Assembly: GCF_004118285.1 (NCBI RefSeq)
Contig: NZ_SDHY01000005.1
Location: 62,001-126,000, forward strand
Direction: 5' to 3'
Origin: Aquirufa rosea
GTDB lineage: Bacteria; Bacteroidota; Bacteroidia; Cytophagales; Spirosomataceae
Length of the DNA stretch: 64,000 nucleotides
The notes below the pieces were generated by a model, which worked only from the letters and a program-made list of their open reading frames with translations, was not told the DNA's origin and made no database searches. Positions 18,119-26,091 of the stretch are shown here, piece after piece. Made by a program: the position numbers and the translations under genes. Within the stretch, counting starts at the first letter, position 1. Each line of letters opens with the position of its first letter.

Positions 18119-18733
18119 TCAATCATTGCCTGACAAAGTGTCAGCTTTATATCCTTTGGATTTAGCATAAGTTGCCAAAGAGTCTTTCAACAAGGCTCTA
18201 GCCCGATGCAAACGCGAACGTACAGTACCGATAGGGATATTTAAAATTTTAGCCATTTCTTCATAGCTAAACTCTTCTAAATCACACAAAATAATGATCA
18301 TACGAAAATCTACTGGCAATGCTTGAATAGCCTTGGTGATTTCATCTCCCAGCATTTCATTGACTGTTTCAGCATGCAAATCCGCCTGATGTGAAGGCTC
18401 AGGATCATCTTCTCCGGCAAATGATTGCTCTACCCATTCAAATTCTACTTTGGACGGGCCTCGTGATTTTTTGCGGTAATCATTAATGAAATTATTTTTT
18501 AGAATTCGAAATAACCACGCTTTAGCATAAGTACCTGGCTCAAAAGAATTAATGAAGCGATAAGCCTTTAGACAGGTATCTTGCACCAAATCTTGTGCAT
18601 CATCCTCGTCATTGGTTAATCTCAAAGCAAAATTATACATCGCATCTAGGTGCGGCATAAATTCCTTTTCAAAAATTTGCCTTGCATGTGGCGAAGGATC
18701 AATTTCATTTTCTACTTGGACGTCCATAGTCAT
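18119..18733 (-). CDS. ECF-family RNA polymerase sigma factor
   Basis: Sigma-70 factor of the extracytoplasmic-function type, 204 residues. Region 2 spans about residues 25-95 (FEKEFMPHLDAMYNFALRL, DAQDLVQDTCLKAYR, KAWLFRILKNNFI). Region 4 spans about residues 135-195 (IQALPVDFRMIIILCDLEEFSYEEMA, then IPIGTVRSRLHRARALL). The linker of 40 or so residues is acidic. It belongs to the SigH/RpoE-like group that pairs with zinc anti-sigma factors, and such a gene follows it. The start could be either of two close ATG codons (MTM). I see no clear promoter in the 92 bp upstream. Confidence 0.93.
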   Translation of the reverse strand: MTMDVQVENEIDPSPHARQIFEKEFMPHLDAMYNFALRLTNDEDDAQDLVQDTCLKAYRFINSFEPGTYAKAWLFRILKNNFINDYRKKSRGPSKVEFEWVEQSFAGEDDPEPSHQADLHAETVNEMLGDEITKAIQALPVDFRMIIILCDLEEFSYEEMAKILNIPIGTVRSRLHRARALLKDSLATYAKSKGYKADTLSGND

Positions 18734-18825
18734 AATTTTAAGACATTATCAGGTACAGATAACGTAATTACCCTCCTACAATTTTGTGTCCAAGAAAAAA
18801 GAAAGTTAAAATCTGACAAAAAGGC

Positions 18826-19335
18826 TTATTTGTTCAAATTAAAGAGCTCTAAGATACCAAATACCGTCATACCTAAGATGCAACTAGAAATAGCTCTCAA
18901 TAAACTAATACCTACTAATTCGAAATCACTAGCTTCTAAAAGAAACAAGACCGCATGGTGACAAATCAGCATGAGGAACAAATAAGTAAAAAACCACAAA
19001 GGTCTCATTTCATTTAAGCTCACATTAGAGCGTTCATCATATCCATTAGCTGGAGTCAATAAACGTAAAATGGGAGAACGAAATGCCGCCATCATGACCG
19101 AGGCGAAGGCATGCATGCCATGAGTATTATAAAATACGTCAACCAGCCAGCCTAATACAAAAGCACCCAACATGAGGTAAGCCGGAGCGGTATCAATGGG
19201 TGCTTTAATCAATGGCCAGACATAAATGAAGCAAAATGCAAAATAGGCGATGGTCAAATCTCTTAAAAACAAGACTTGAATCAGCCAAGTTAGAATAACC
19301 GTAAAAATCCAACGAAAGGTGGTGCTAGATCCCAT
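18826..19335 (-). CDS. mreD: Rod shape-determining membrane protein MreD
   Basis: Inner-membrane protein of the elongasome that links MreBC to wall synthesis, 169 residues. It shows about five hydrophobic helices and is called mainly from its place: it follows mreC by 1 bp in the mreB-mreC-mreD order. The DVFYNTHGMHAFASVMMAAFR segment, with the aspartate in the second helix pair and the small-residue run after it, fits Bacteroidota MreD proteins. Sequence conservation in this family is low. Confidence 0.85.
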   Translation of the reverse strand: MGSSTTFRWIFTVILTWLIQVLFLRDLTIAYFAFCFIYVWPLIKAPIDTAPAYLMLGAFVLGWLVDVFYNTHGMHAFASVMMAAFRSPILRLLTPANGYDERSNVSLNEMRPLWFFTYLFLMLICHHAVLFLLEASDFELVGISLLRAISSCILGMTVFGILELFNLNK

Positions 19336-19336
19336 C

Positions 19337-20176
19337 TTATTCAGGCTTAGGTTTAGATTGTTCCAATTTAGCTTGCTGCCAAGCCAACCTATTTTTAATC
19401 ACATAGACATACTGCAAGGTGGAAAAGTGAGTGAGCAACATGATTTTAATATCATGGAAATTACCATCCTTTTTTAAACCAAGTTTAGCTACAATACCAA
19501 TGGGTACATTGGGAGGAAAAACCGCATTATAATCGGAGGTAACTACTGTATCACCTTTCACTACTTTTTTATATTTGGACACGTCCATCATCTCAGCAAC
19601 TTCTGGTTGCCAGCCACCCCATTTAACATAACCTAACTCTCCATTGGATTTCAATTTGGCGGAAACGGTATTATTCGTGTGCAGGATTGAAATGACGAGA
19701 GATAAATTCTCTGTACAAGAAAGAATTTTACCTACCACCCCAGTAGAGGAAATCACTGCCATACCTGGATGAATTCCATCCTTGGTACCCTTATCGATGG
19801 TTAAATAATTTTGGGTTTGCCTAGTGGATAGATCAATTACCTTGCAGGCTACTGGCTGATAACGGTTTAGAACTCCTTCGTTGATGAAATAAGGTAACTT
19901 TAAGTCAGGAACTTGTTTGGCCTTCAATTGAAAAACCTCTTGACGCAATTGGGCATTTTCCGCCGCCAATTCCCTATTAATATCCCTTAGTTGATAATAA
20001 TTAAGCACCTCTTGCTTTTGAGCTAGCATAGAGGCCACCCACTGATTGGTGGTATTAAAATATAAGGTCCTCTGGTAATCATTGTATTTGTAAACTGACC
20101 ATAAACTAATCAACTCCAATACAAAAAACAGCAGGAAGTTCCTTTGTCTTAAGAGGAATTGGAACAGTTGATTCAT
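19337..20176 (-). CDS. mreC: Rod shape-determining protein MreC
   Basis: Bitopic membrane protein of the elongasome, 279 residues. A membrane helix lies at about residues 14-30. A coiled coil follows (YQLRDINRELAAENAQLRQEV, about 61-81), then the two-barrel periplasmic domain. The domain has typical MreC patches such as LTIDKGTKDGIHPGMAVISSTGVVGK and VVKGDTVVTSDYNAVFPPNVPIG. It lies 18 bp after mreB and 1 bp before mreD. Confidence 0.93.
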   Translation of the reverse strand: MNQLFQFLLRQRNFLLFFVLELISLWSVYKYNDYQRTLYFNTTNQWVASMLAQKQEVLNYYQLRDINRELAAENAQLRQEVFQLKAKQVPDLKLPYFINEGVLNRYQPVACKVIDLSTRQTQNYLTIDKGTKDGIHPGMAVISSTGVVGKILSCTENLSLVISILHTNNTVSAKLKSNGELGYVKWGGWQPEVAEMMDVSKYKKVVKGDTVVTSDYNAVFPPNVPIGIVAKLGLKKDGNFHDIKIMLLTHFSTLQYVYVIKNRLAWQQAKLEQSKPKPE

Positions 20177-20194
20177 ACCAAAAGGATGGAAATA

Positions 20195-21220
20195 CTAGGT
20201 GATTAAAACAGGCTTATATTTTTCTAAGTTTTTCAAGATTTCTCCTGTCCCTCGTACCACTGCCTTTAGAGGATCATCTGCTACATGGACCTTTAATTGA
20301 GTTTTCTTTTCTATACGCTTGTCTAAACCGTGAAGCATGGCACCACCACCCGCTAAGTGAATACCATTATGGAAAATATCACCAGATAACTCCGCCGGAG
20401 CTCTTTGCAATGTTTCCATGATAGCCACCTCAATTTTGGTGATAGAAGAATCTAAGGCATACGCAATCTCCGAATAATTGATAAGAATTTCTTTAGGTAT
20501 TCCAGTCATCTGATCTCTACCTCGAATCTCAAAATCTGCTGGTGGGTTTTCTAATTCCGGAAGCGCAGCACCTACTTGAATTTTAATTTGCTCTGCAGAA
20601 CGCTCCCCGATAATCAATTTGTGCTCACGCAATAAATAATCCTTGATATCACGGGTGAATTCATCTCCCGCCACACGAATCGAGTTCTCTACCACAATCC
20701 CACTCAAAGAAATAATCGCCACTTCCGTAGTACCTCCTCCAATATCTACCACTAAGGAACCGTTAGGTTGTTCGATATCTATTCCAATTCCAATAGCCGC
20801 CGCAATTGGCTCATGTACCATATAAACCTCACGAGCACCAGCATGTTCAGCAGAGTCCTTTACCGCACGTTTTTCCACCTCTGTGATTCCCGATGGAATA
20901 CAAATCACCATCCGCAAGGCTGGAGAAAAAAACGAATTGCCCTTGTCCATCATCTTGATCAAACCGCGCATCATCAATTCTGCCGCCGTAAAATCGGCAA
21001 TTACTCCATCTTTCAATGGACGTATCGTTTTGATATTATCATTGGTCTTTTCATGCATCATCATGGCTTGTCGACCTACAGCCAAAACTTTATTGGTGTT
21101 TCTATCCAATGCAATGATGGATGGCTCATCGACAACCACTTGATTTTTATGAATAATCAAGGTATTGGCTGTACCTAAGTCAATGGCAATATCCTTGGTA
21201 AGAAAATTAAAAATTCCCAT
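20195..21220 (-). CDS. mreB: Rod shape-determining actin-like protein MreB
   Basis: Bacterial actin homologue that guides lateral cell-wall synthesis, so the cell is probably rod-shaped. The protein is 341 residues. Phosphate-1 motif is DLGTANTLI, phosphate-2 is DIGGGTTEVAIIS and the adenosine motif is LAGGGAMLHGLD. I chose the ATG at 21220 (MGIFNFLTKDIAIDLG), the normal MreB start. The frame is open to 21283, but that extension would overlap the -7 box at 21272-21279. It is the first gene of mreBCD. Confidence 0.97.
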   Translation of the reverse strand: MGIFNFLTKDIAIDLGTANTLIIHKNQVVVDEPSIIALDRNTNKVLAVGRQAMMMHEKTNDNIKTIRPLKDGVIADFTAAELMMRGLIKMMDKGNSFFSPALRMVICIPSGITEVEKRAVKDSAEHAGAREVYMVHEPIAAAIGIGIDIEQPNGSLVVDIGGGTTEVAIISLSGIVVENSIRVAGDEFTRDIKDYLLREHKLIIGERSAEQIKIQVGAALPELENPPADFEIRGRDQMTGIPKEILINYSEIAYALDSSITKIEVAIMETLQRAPAELSGDIFHNGIHLAGGGAMLHGLDKRIEKKTQLKVHVADDPLKAVVRGTGEILKNLEKYKPVLIT

Positions 21221-21271
21221 AATAGATTGTAAAATAAATCCTAATGACGCAGCTGAACTTGTGCTAAAAAA

Positions 21272-21279
21272 CAAATTTA
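21272..21279 (-). promoter_or_regulatory. Possible -7 box for mreBCD
   Basis: On the - strand the sequence reads TAAATTTG, a TAnnTTTG match 51 bp before the mreB ATG. No clear -33 element at the expected spacing. Confidence 0.4.
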
Positions 21280-21453
21280 CCAATAAAAAACGAGCTAATT
21301 ATTTAAATTAAATCAAAAAATGGAATATCCTCGAAATAATTATAAAAGTGCGCCTAGACTTCACTTTAAATACTTTCGGACATATAAGTCCCCAATTATA
21401 GGTTTATTACAATAATTTATTTGTCATTTTGAGGAAAAATTTGAATTAAATAA

Positions 21454-21484
21454 TTTGGAATTATTATCTGTTTTATTAGTTTTG
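21454..21484 (+). promoter_or_regulatory. Consensus Bacteroidota promoter of the AraC-family gene
   Basis: TTTG (21454-21457), a spacer of exactly 19 nt, and TAGTTTTG (21477-21484) match the known consensus TTTG-N19-TAnnTTTG without a mismatch. Transcription would begin about 6-8 nt downstream, giving a leader of roughly 45 nt. Confidence 0.65.
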
Positions 21485-21534
21485 TCCAAGTTTAATCCAG
21501 CAAATGTTCTGCATATTTGTAAACAAGCGAAAAA

Positions 21535-22461
21535 ATGGAAGATTATAACAAGATTATCGAATCCCTTGGCGTTAAATTCATTAAGGCGAGAAACATTAGA
21601 ATATTACAACCAATTCGCATCAAAAATTATTATGATGTAGAAAACTCTCTCTTGATTTTGTACAAAGGAGAGGTCTCTTTTGGAGAAGAGGACACTCCCG
21701 TAGAGGAAGGAGATATGCTCTTTATTCCAGGTGGTAAAATGGTTAGTGTAACTTACGGCAATTCTGAAAAACCTAAGGCAGTCAATAACGAAGAGTTTAT
21801 GACTCACAGAGAATTGTATTTCGAACAGAACATGGATCCTGCTACCATTGGTAAAGCAGATAATTCATTTGGCATGGTTGCTTTCGAAGCTAAGGTATTC
21901 GACTCGGTTAACTTCTTTACCTCTTTAGATATTCCTCCATTTTTAATCAAAAAGGATGACAACTTAGCTCAATCCATCAAAGAGATTTTGTTAGAGGATA
22001 TGTCAGATGAGATTGGAAAAGGCCGTATAATCAAAATCAAGACGGAGGAAATCGTTATCGAGGTTATCCGCTATATTATTCGCAATCGCTTGTTTGTAGA
22101 GCAATTAGCCACCAATAGCACATACTTCAAGGATCCACGTTTAATTGACATTTTTGCTTATATCAAAGATAATTTAGGGGGTGATTTATCCAATAAAGTT
22201 TTAGCGAACGTTGCTAATGTATCTGAGGATTATGTAGGTCAATACTTCAAGATGTTGACAGGTATCAACCCTCAAGATTACATTGAATACCAGCGCATGG
22301 AAGCAGCGGTGGGTCTATTGAGAACTACGAAAAAGTCCATTCGCGCCATTGGTTCTGAGGTTGGATACAAAGACACTGCCTATTTCTGCCGTCGTTTCAA
22401 AATGATGTTTGGTATTCCAGCTGGAAAGATGAGAAGAAGAGAATCCTTAATGAACATCTAA
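21535..22461 (+). CDS. AraC-family transcriptional regulator
   Basis: DNA-binding regulator of 308 residues. The N-terminal half looks like a cupin-type sensor (LLILYKGEVSFGEEDTPVEEGDMLFIPGG, residues 39-67). The C-terminal hundred residues form the double helix-turn-helix AraC domain: LSNKVLANVANVSEDYVGQYFKMLTG, then IRAIGSEVGYKDTAYFCRRFK. The ligand and targets are unknown. It stands alone between a consensus promoter and a strong terminator, so it is a single-gene unit. It faces away from mreBCD and no neighbour is an obvious target. Confidence 0.93.
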   Translation: MEDYNKIIESLGVKFIKARNIRILQPIRIKNYYDVENSLLILYKGEVSFGEEDTPVEEGDMLFIPGGKMVSVTYGNSEKPKAVNNEEFMTHRELYFEQNMDPATIGKADNSFGMVAFEAKVFDSVNFFTSLDIPPFLIKKDDNLAQSIKEILLEDMSDEIGKGRIIKIKTEEIVIEVIRYIIRNRLFVEQLATNSTYFKDPRLIDIFAYIKDNLGGDLSNKVLANVANVSEDYVGQYFKMLTGINPQDYIEYQRMEAAVGLLRTTKKSIRAIGSEVGYKDTAYFCRRFKMMFGIPAGKMRRRESLMNI

Positions 22462-22490
22462 AAATAATTCGTTCATTTTAATCATTTAAA

Positions 22491-22520
22491 ACAAAAGGCC
22501 CATGAAAATGGGCCTTTTGT
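22491..22520. terminator. Bidirectional terminator with GAAA loop between araC-type gene and rluB
   Basis: ACAAAAGGCCCAT (22491-22503) and ATGGGCCTTTTGT (22508-22520) form a perfect 13-bp stem closed by a GAAA tetraloop. A and T runs on the two flanks let it act for both convergent genes. Confidence 0.88.
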
Positions 22521-22526
22521 ATGTTC

Positions 22527-23927
22527 CTACATAAGATACTTCAACTTCACTAATTCTCTCTCCGTTAAATACCGCCAATTTCCTCTAGGTAAATCTTTCT
22601 TGTTCAAGCCCGCAAAAGTAGTCCTATCCAATTTCATTACCTCATAACCTACATGCTCAAAAATACGTCGAACAATTCTATTCTTACCAGAGTGAATTTT
22701 AATACCAACCACATAACGGTCCGGTGTCACGATGGCAATATCATCTACCTTAATTTCTCCATCTTCCAAAGTCAAACCTGCTTTGATTTTCTCTAAATCC
22801 TCCTCATTTAAAGGTTTATCCAATTCCGCCTGATAAATTTTCTCAATTTCATTGGAAGGATGCGTCAATTTATCAGCTAATTCTCCATCATTTGTCAACA
22901 AAATTAATCCCGTAGTATTTCTATCTAGGCGGCCAACTGGATAAATACGAGCATCTCCCGCATTTTTCACCAATTCCATCACAGTTTTACGATCATTCGG
23001 ATCTTCTGTGGTCGTGATAAAATCTTTTGGCTTATTTAAGAGAACATACACTGGTTTCTCTCTATTCAATTTACGATTCCCGTATTTAACAATGTCTGTA
23101 GGCTGAACCTGGTAACCCATCTCAGTCACCACTTTATTGTTGACTTTAATTACACCTGCATCAATCAATTTATCAGCATCACGACGGGAACAAATTCCTG
23201 CATTTGCGATAAACCTATTCAATCGAATCGAATCATTTTTCCGATCTTCCTGGATAAACTTCTTTTGTACACGTGCAGGAGCTTTTTCTCTGTATCGATC
23301 TAATCTATACTGAGGGGTATATGCTGGCTTTTCTTCGTAGCGATTTCTACTTTTGAAAGCATCCTTTTTAGAAAACTTGCCGCTTCTTTCTGATGATTCT
23401 CTATTCTCTGAATTCTCATCCCTAGGAGTAAAAGAACGACGAGGTGAATCAAATCCTGATTTCGACTCATCTCTATCTTGGGACCCTTTAAAACGAGCAT
23501 TATCTCTTGGCTTAAAAGAGTTTTCGTCCGAATTTAGCCTATCATTACCTTCATATGAACGTTTGTCTCTATTTTCAAATGGTCTACGAGCGTCTCCTGA
23601 ATCTCTTCTAGGACCTGAAAATGAACGACGCTCTCCTCCATCACGATTTCCTTCGTAAGGTTTGCGGTCTGAATCACCTCGAGGTCCTGAATAGGGTCTT
23701 CTTTCTCCATCACCTGAAGGGCGACGGGTATCTCCTGAATCTCTTCTTTGGCCAGAAAAACTTCTTGGGTTATCTGAACGTGAACCTGAATAGGGACGTC
23801 CTTCTGAATTGGAATGAGAACCTGTAAATGGTGCTCTTTCTCCGCCTCTACTTGATCGGCGGTCGTCCGAAGACTTGGGGTTTGAATCTGAACGACGGTT
23901 GTCATTCTTATCAATTCTTTTTCTCAT
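22527..23927 (-). CDS. rluB: 23S rRNA pseudouridine synthase RluB-type with long Arg/Gly-rich N-terminus
   Basis: RsuA/RluB-family enzyme, 466 residues. The catalytic half carries an S4 RNA-binding domain (IRLNRFIANAGICSRRDADKL, about residues 228-260) and the catalytic aspartate in GRLDRNTTGLILLTNDG near residue 330. RluB acts at position 2605 of 23S rRNA in E. coli; the exact site here is inferred. Before it lie about 220 residues of low complexity with no hydrophobic core, rich in R, G, S, D, E and P. Blocks such as RRDSGDxRRP and RRxYSGPR or RRSFSGPR recur imperfectly. Related enzymes are about half this length, so the front is an added disordered, likely RNA-binding, region. Confidence 0.88.
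   Translation of the reverse strand: MRKRIDKNDNRRSDSNPKSSDDRRSSRGGERAPFTGSHSNSEGRPYSGSRSDNPRSFSGQRRDSGDTRRPSGDGERRPYSGPRGDSDRKPYEGNRDGGERRSFSGPRRDSGDARRPFENRDKRSYEGNDRLNSDENSFKPRDNARFKGSQDRDESKSGFDSPRRSFTPRDENSENRESSERSGKFSKKDAFKSRNRYEEKPAYTPQYRLDRYREKAPARVQKKFIQEDRKNDSIRLNRFIANAGICSRRDADKLIDAGVIKVNNKVVTEMGYQVQPTDIVKYGNRKLNREKPVYVLLNKPKDFITTTEDPNDRKTVMELVKNAGDARIYPVGRLDRNTTGLILLTNDGELADKLTHPSNEIEKIYQAELDKPLNEEDLEKIKAGLTLEDGEIKVDDIAIVTPDRYVVGIKIHSGKNRIVRRIFEHVGYEVMKLDRTTFAGLNKKDLPRGNWRYLTERELVKLKYLM
23540..23910 (-). repeat. Imperfect in-frame repeats in the rluB N-terminal region
   Basis: Units of roughly 30-60 bp recur, encoding variants of RRDSGD, RRP and RxYSGPR/SFSGPR. They stay in frame and vary in length and sequence, so they are protein low-complexity repeats and not a CRISPR array or a mobile repeat. 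The repeat arrangement could change length by slippage. Confidence 0.6.
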
Positions 23928-24039
23928 AATACTAAATTTGCAACATCACTGCTGTAGAAAGCAAGACGCTTTTGTCTTGTAATTATTTCGATTTTCGAAA
24001 TTTCTATAAAGGTACGTGAAATAAATGAGCTTAGCTTGT

Positions 24040-24047
24040 TACATTTG
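24040..24047 (+). promoter_or_regulatory. Possible -7 box for the porE-like gene
   Basis: TACATTTG matches TAnnTTTG and ends 17 bp before the start codon, implying a very short leader. No TTTG at 19 nt upstream. Confidence 0.35.
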
Positions 24048-24064
24048 AATTTCTTTTACACTCC

Positions 24065-26089
24065 ATGAAAACCGCCAAACAGATGTCAACATTGCGATTG
24101 AGCATACTTTCCTTGTTAGGATGCAGTTTTGCGCTATTCCTTATGGCATGCCAAGGAGATGAATTCAAGCTAAAAAAAGCCTTGAATTCCTTTGATAAAG
24201 GAGAATATGAGCTGGTTATACAGCAGCTAAGGCCATTGGCAGAAAAAGGCTTTCAATTAGATCAAACGTCTTACTTTATTGCTGAATCTTACCGACTTTC
24301 TAACCGCATTGCTGCTTCATTACCTTATTACCAGACTGCCTTAGCCAAAGGAAACACTGATAATACCATCCGATTTCATCTGGCTTTTGCTGCGAAAGCA
24401 ACTGGAAATTATAGCTTAGCTCAAGCCACTTTAATTGATTTTCTGCAAAACAAACCGAGTAAATCACTTAAGCTTAAAGCGGAAATTGAACTAGAAAACC
24501 TCCCTCAAGTCAGTGAATTACAGAAAAAAAACAGCCCTGTAGACATTCAAGCTATTCAAGGAAATACACCCATGGCAGAATTTTCCGCGAGAAAATTGGG
24601 GGAGGATTTGATTATCACTAGCTCTAGAAAACAGAATATTTATAAAAACAATGGGCTCCCATATCTAGGCTTATATCGCGCCAATTTAAAAAGTCCTGTG
24701 GAAATAGGCCCATTGAGTCTATTTAGTACGATGATAGACAAAGAAAATGCCAATGAAGGCACTCCCGCTTTTTCTAAAGATGGGAACACCGTCGTATTCG
24801 CTCGAGGAAATACTGGCAAAAACAAAGATTTATCACCTGATGTAGATTTGTACATCAGTAGAAAAAATGGCAATGATTGGTCCGTTCCTGAAAGACTGGC
24901 CATTTCAGATTCTATTGCTTGGGACGGCAGCCCGACCTTCTCAGCTGACGGAAAGACTCTCTATTTCAGTTCCAACAGAAGGGGTGGTAAAGGTGGACTA
25001 GATATTTATCGCTCGCCCATGGACAATTCGGGAAGGTTTGGTCGACCTATAAATTTAGGTTCGGCCATCAATACCCCTGGTGATGAAATTTTCCCATTTG
25101 TGAGCGAGGATGGAAAGCTATACTTTTCATCTGATGGACACCCTAGCCTGGGCGGACTTGACCTATTTGTCGCTTCCAGAAATGAAAATGAAATCGTGGT
25201 AGAGCACCTGGGTGTTCCTATGAATTCCATCGCAGATGATTTTGGGATCAGCCTAGTGGATTCGCTTTCAGGGTATTTTAGTTCCAACCGCTTAGGCGGA
25301 AAAGGCGATGATGACATATATTATTTCAAATCTGGTTCAGCCAACTCGGAAAGATGGTGGACAAATGAGGCTCCACCGGTTATTGCGGCTACTGAGAATA
25401 AGATTGTCCAATATTTCTTGCAAACAGAAATTATAGATCCTTCAGGTAAACCTATCGACTCGGTGAAAGTGAGTATTCGACGAAATGGTCAAAGTATAGA
25501 TCCGGCCTATTCGAATAAAAAAGGGCGACTAGAAATACTGGATTTAGCTGAAAATGACCAAATCGATTTCATCTGTGAAAAAGATGATTATTTAACTAAA
25601 AGATCCACCTTCTCTATGGAAGGGCGCGAAATTCCTGCCAGGTTATTAAAAAAGGAGGTTACTGACACCACTTTTGTTTGGCAGATTGTCATGGATAAAG
25701 CGGAAATCGGCAAAGAGATTACGCAGTTATACCAAATCAACCCCATCTATTATAATTTAGACCGAGCAGAAATTCGAAATGATGCCTCAGAAGAATTGGA
25801 AAAAATAGTACAATTCCTAAGAGATAACGCGAATGTTTCCATTGAATTAGGCTCTCACACAGATTCCCGAGGAAGCGTTCCTTACAACCAGAAATTATCC
25901 CAAAGGAGAGCTGAATCTGCCGTTCGATACATTATCCAGCGAGGTATAGATGCTAAGAGAATCAAAGCCAAGGGTTATGGAGAAAGTCAGCTGGTAAATG
26001 AATGTGCCGATGGAGTGGAATGTAGTGAAGAAATGCATCAACAAAACAGAAGAACTGAGTTTAAAATTACCGAAATAAAAGCCGAATAA
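24065..26089 (+). CDS. porE: PorE-like type IX secretion lipoprotein (TPR, PD40, OmpA domains)
   Basis: Lipoprotein of 674 residues. The lipobox LMAC gives a lipidated Cys29. Next come TPR-like helices (about 35-160) and beta-propeller blades with PD40-type repeats (DGSPTFSADGKTLYFSSNRRGG, FPFVSEDGKLYFSSDG; about 200-420). Then follow a carboxypeptidase-regulatory-like domain (IIDPSGKPIDSVKVSIRRNG, about 455-540) and an OmpA-type peptidoglycan-binding domain (about 558-672, with GSHTDSRGSVPYNQKLSQRR). This order is that of PorE of Porphyromonas gingivalis, which ties the type IX trans-envelope complex to the wall. Other OmpA/PD40 proteins share it, so the name is likely but not certain. pyrC follows after 2 bp. 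Confidence 0.72.
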   Translation: MKTAKQMSTLRLSILSLLGCSFALFLMACQGDEFKLKKALNSFDKGEYELVIQQLRPLAEKGFQLDQTSYFIAESYRLSNRIAASLPYYQTALAKGNTDNTIRFHLAFAAKATGNYSLAQATLIDFLQNKPSKSLKLKAEIELENLPQVSELQKKNSPVDIQAIQGNTPMAEFSARKLGEDLIITSSRKQNIYKNNGLPYLGLYRANLKSPVEIGPLSLFSTMIDKENANEGTPAFSKDGNTVVFARGNTGKNKDLSPDVDLYISRKNGNDWSVPERLAISDSIAWDGSPTFSADGKTLYFSSNRRGGKGGLDIYRSPMDNSGRFGRPINLGSAINTPGDEIFPFVSEDGKLYFSSDGHPSLGGLDLFVASRNENEIVVEHLGVPMNSIADDFGISLVDSLSGYFSSNRLGGKGDDDIYYFKSGSANSERWWTNEAPPVIAATENKIVQYFLQTEIIDPSGKPIDSVKVSIRRNGQSIDPAYSNKKGRLEILDLAENDQIDFICEKDDYLTKRSTFSMEGREIPARLLKKEVTDTTFVWQIVMDKAEIGKEITQLYQINPIYYNLDRAEIRNDASEELEKIVQFLRDNANVSIELGSHTDSRGSVPYNQKLSQRRAESAVRYIIQRGIDAKRIKAKGYGESQLVNECADGVECSEEMHQQNRRTEFKITEIKAE

Positions 26090-26091
26090 AT

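Larger units (their letters stand above)
21221..21534. other. Longest gene-free stretch, between mreB and the AraC-family gene
   Basis: This 314-bp divergent intergenic region holds the possible mreB -7 box at its left end and the AraC-gene promoter at its right. Between them the sequence is very AT-rich with one weak 6-bp inverted repeat (AAAGTG at 21345-21350, CACTTT at 21362-21367). I see no coding potential, RNA gene or repeat beyond that. Confidence 0.6.

Noticed and set aside
20768-21178. 136-codon open frame on the + strand inside mreB
   Set aside because: Lies fully in the conserved mreB gene and its composition is not protein-like.
23353-23914. Several open frames opposite rluB and a repeat pattern that resembles an array
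   Set aside because: They are shadows of the low-complexity Arg/Gly/Ser codons. The repeats keep the rluB frame and have no uniform unit or spacer, so this is not a CRISPR array.
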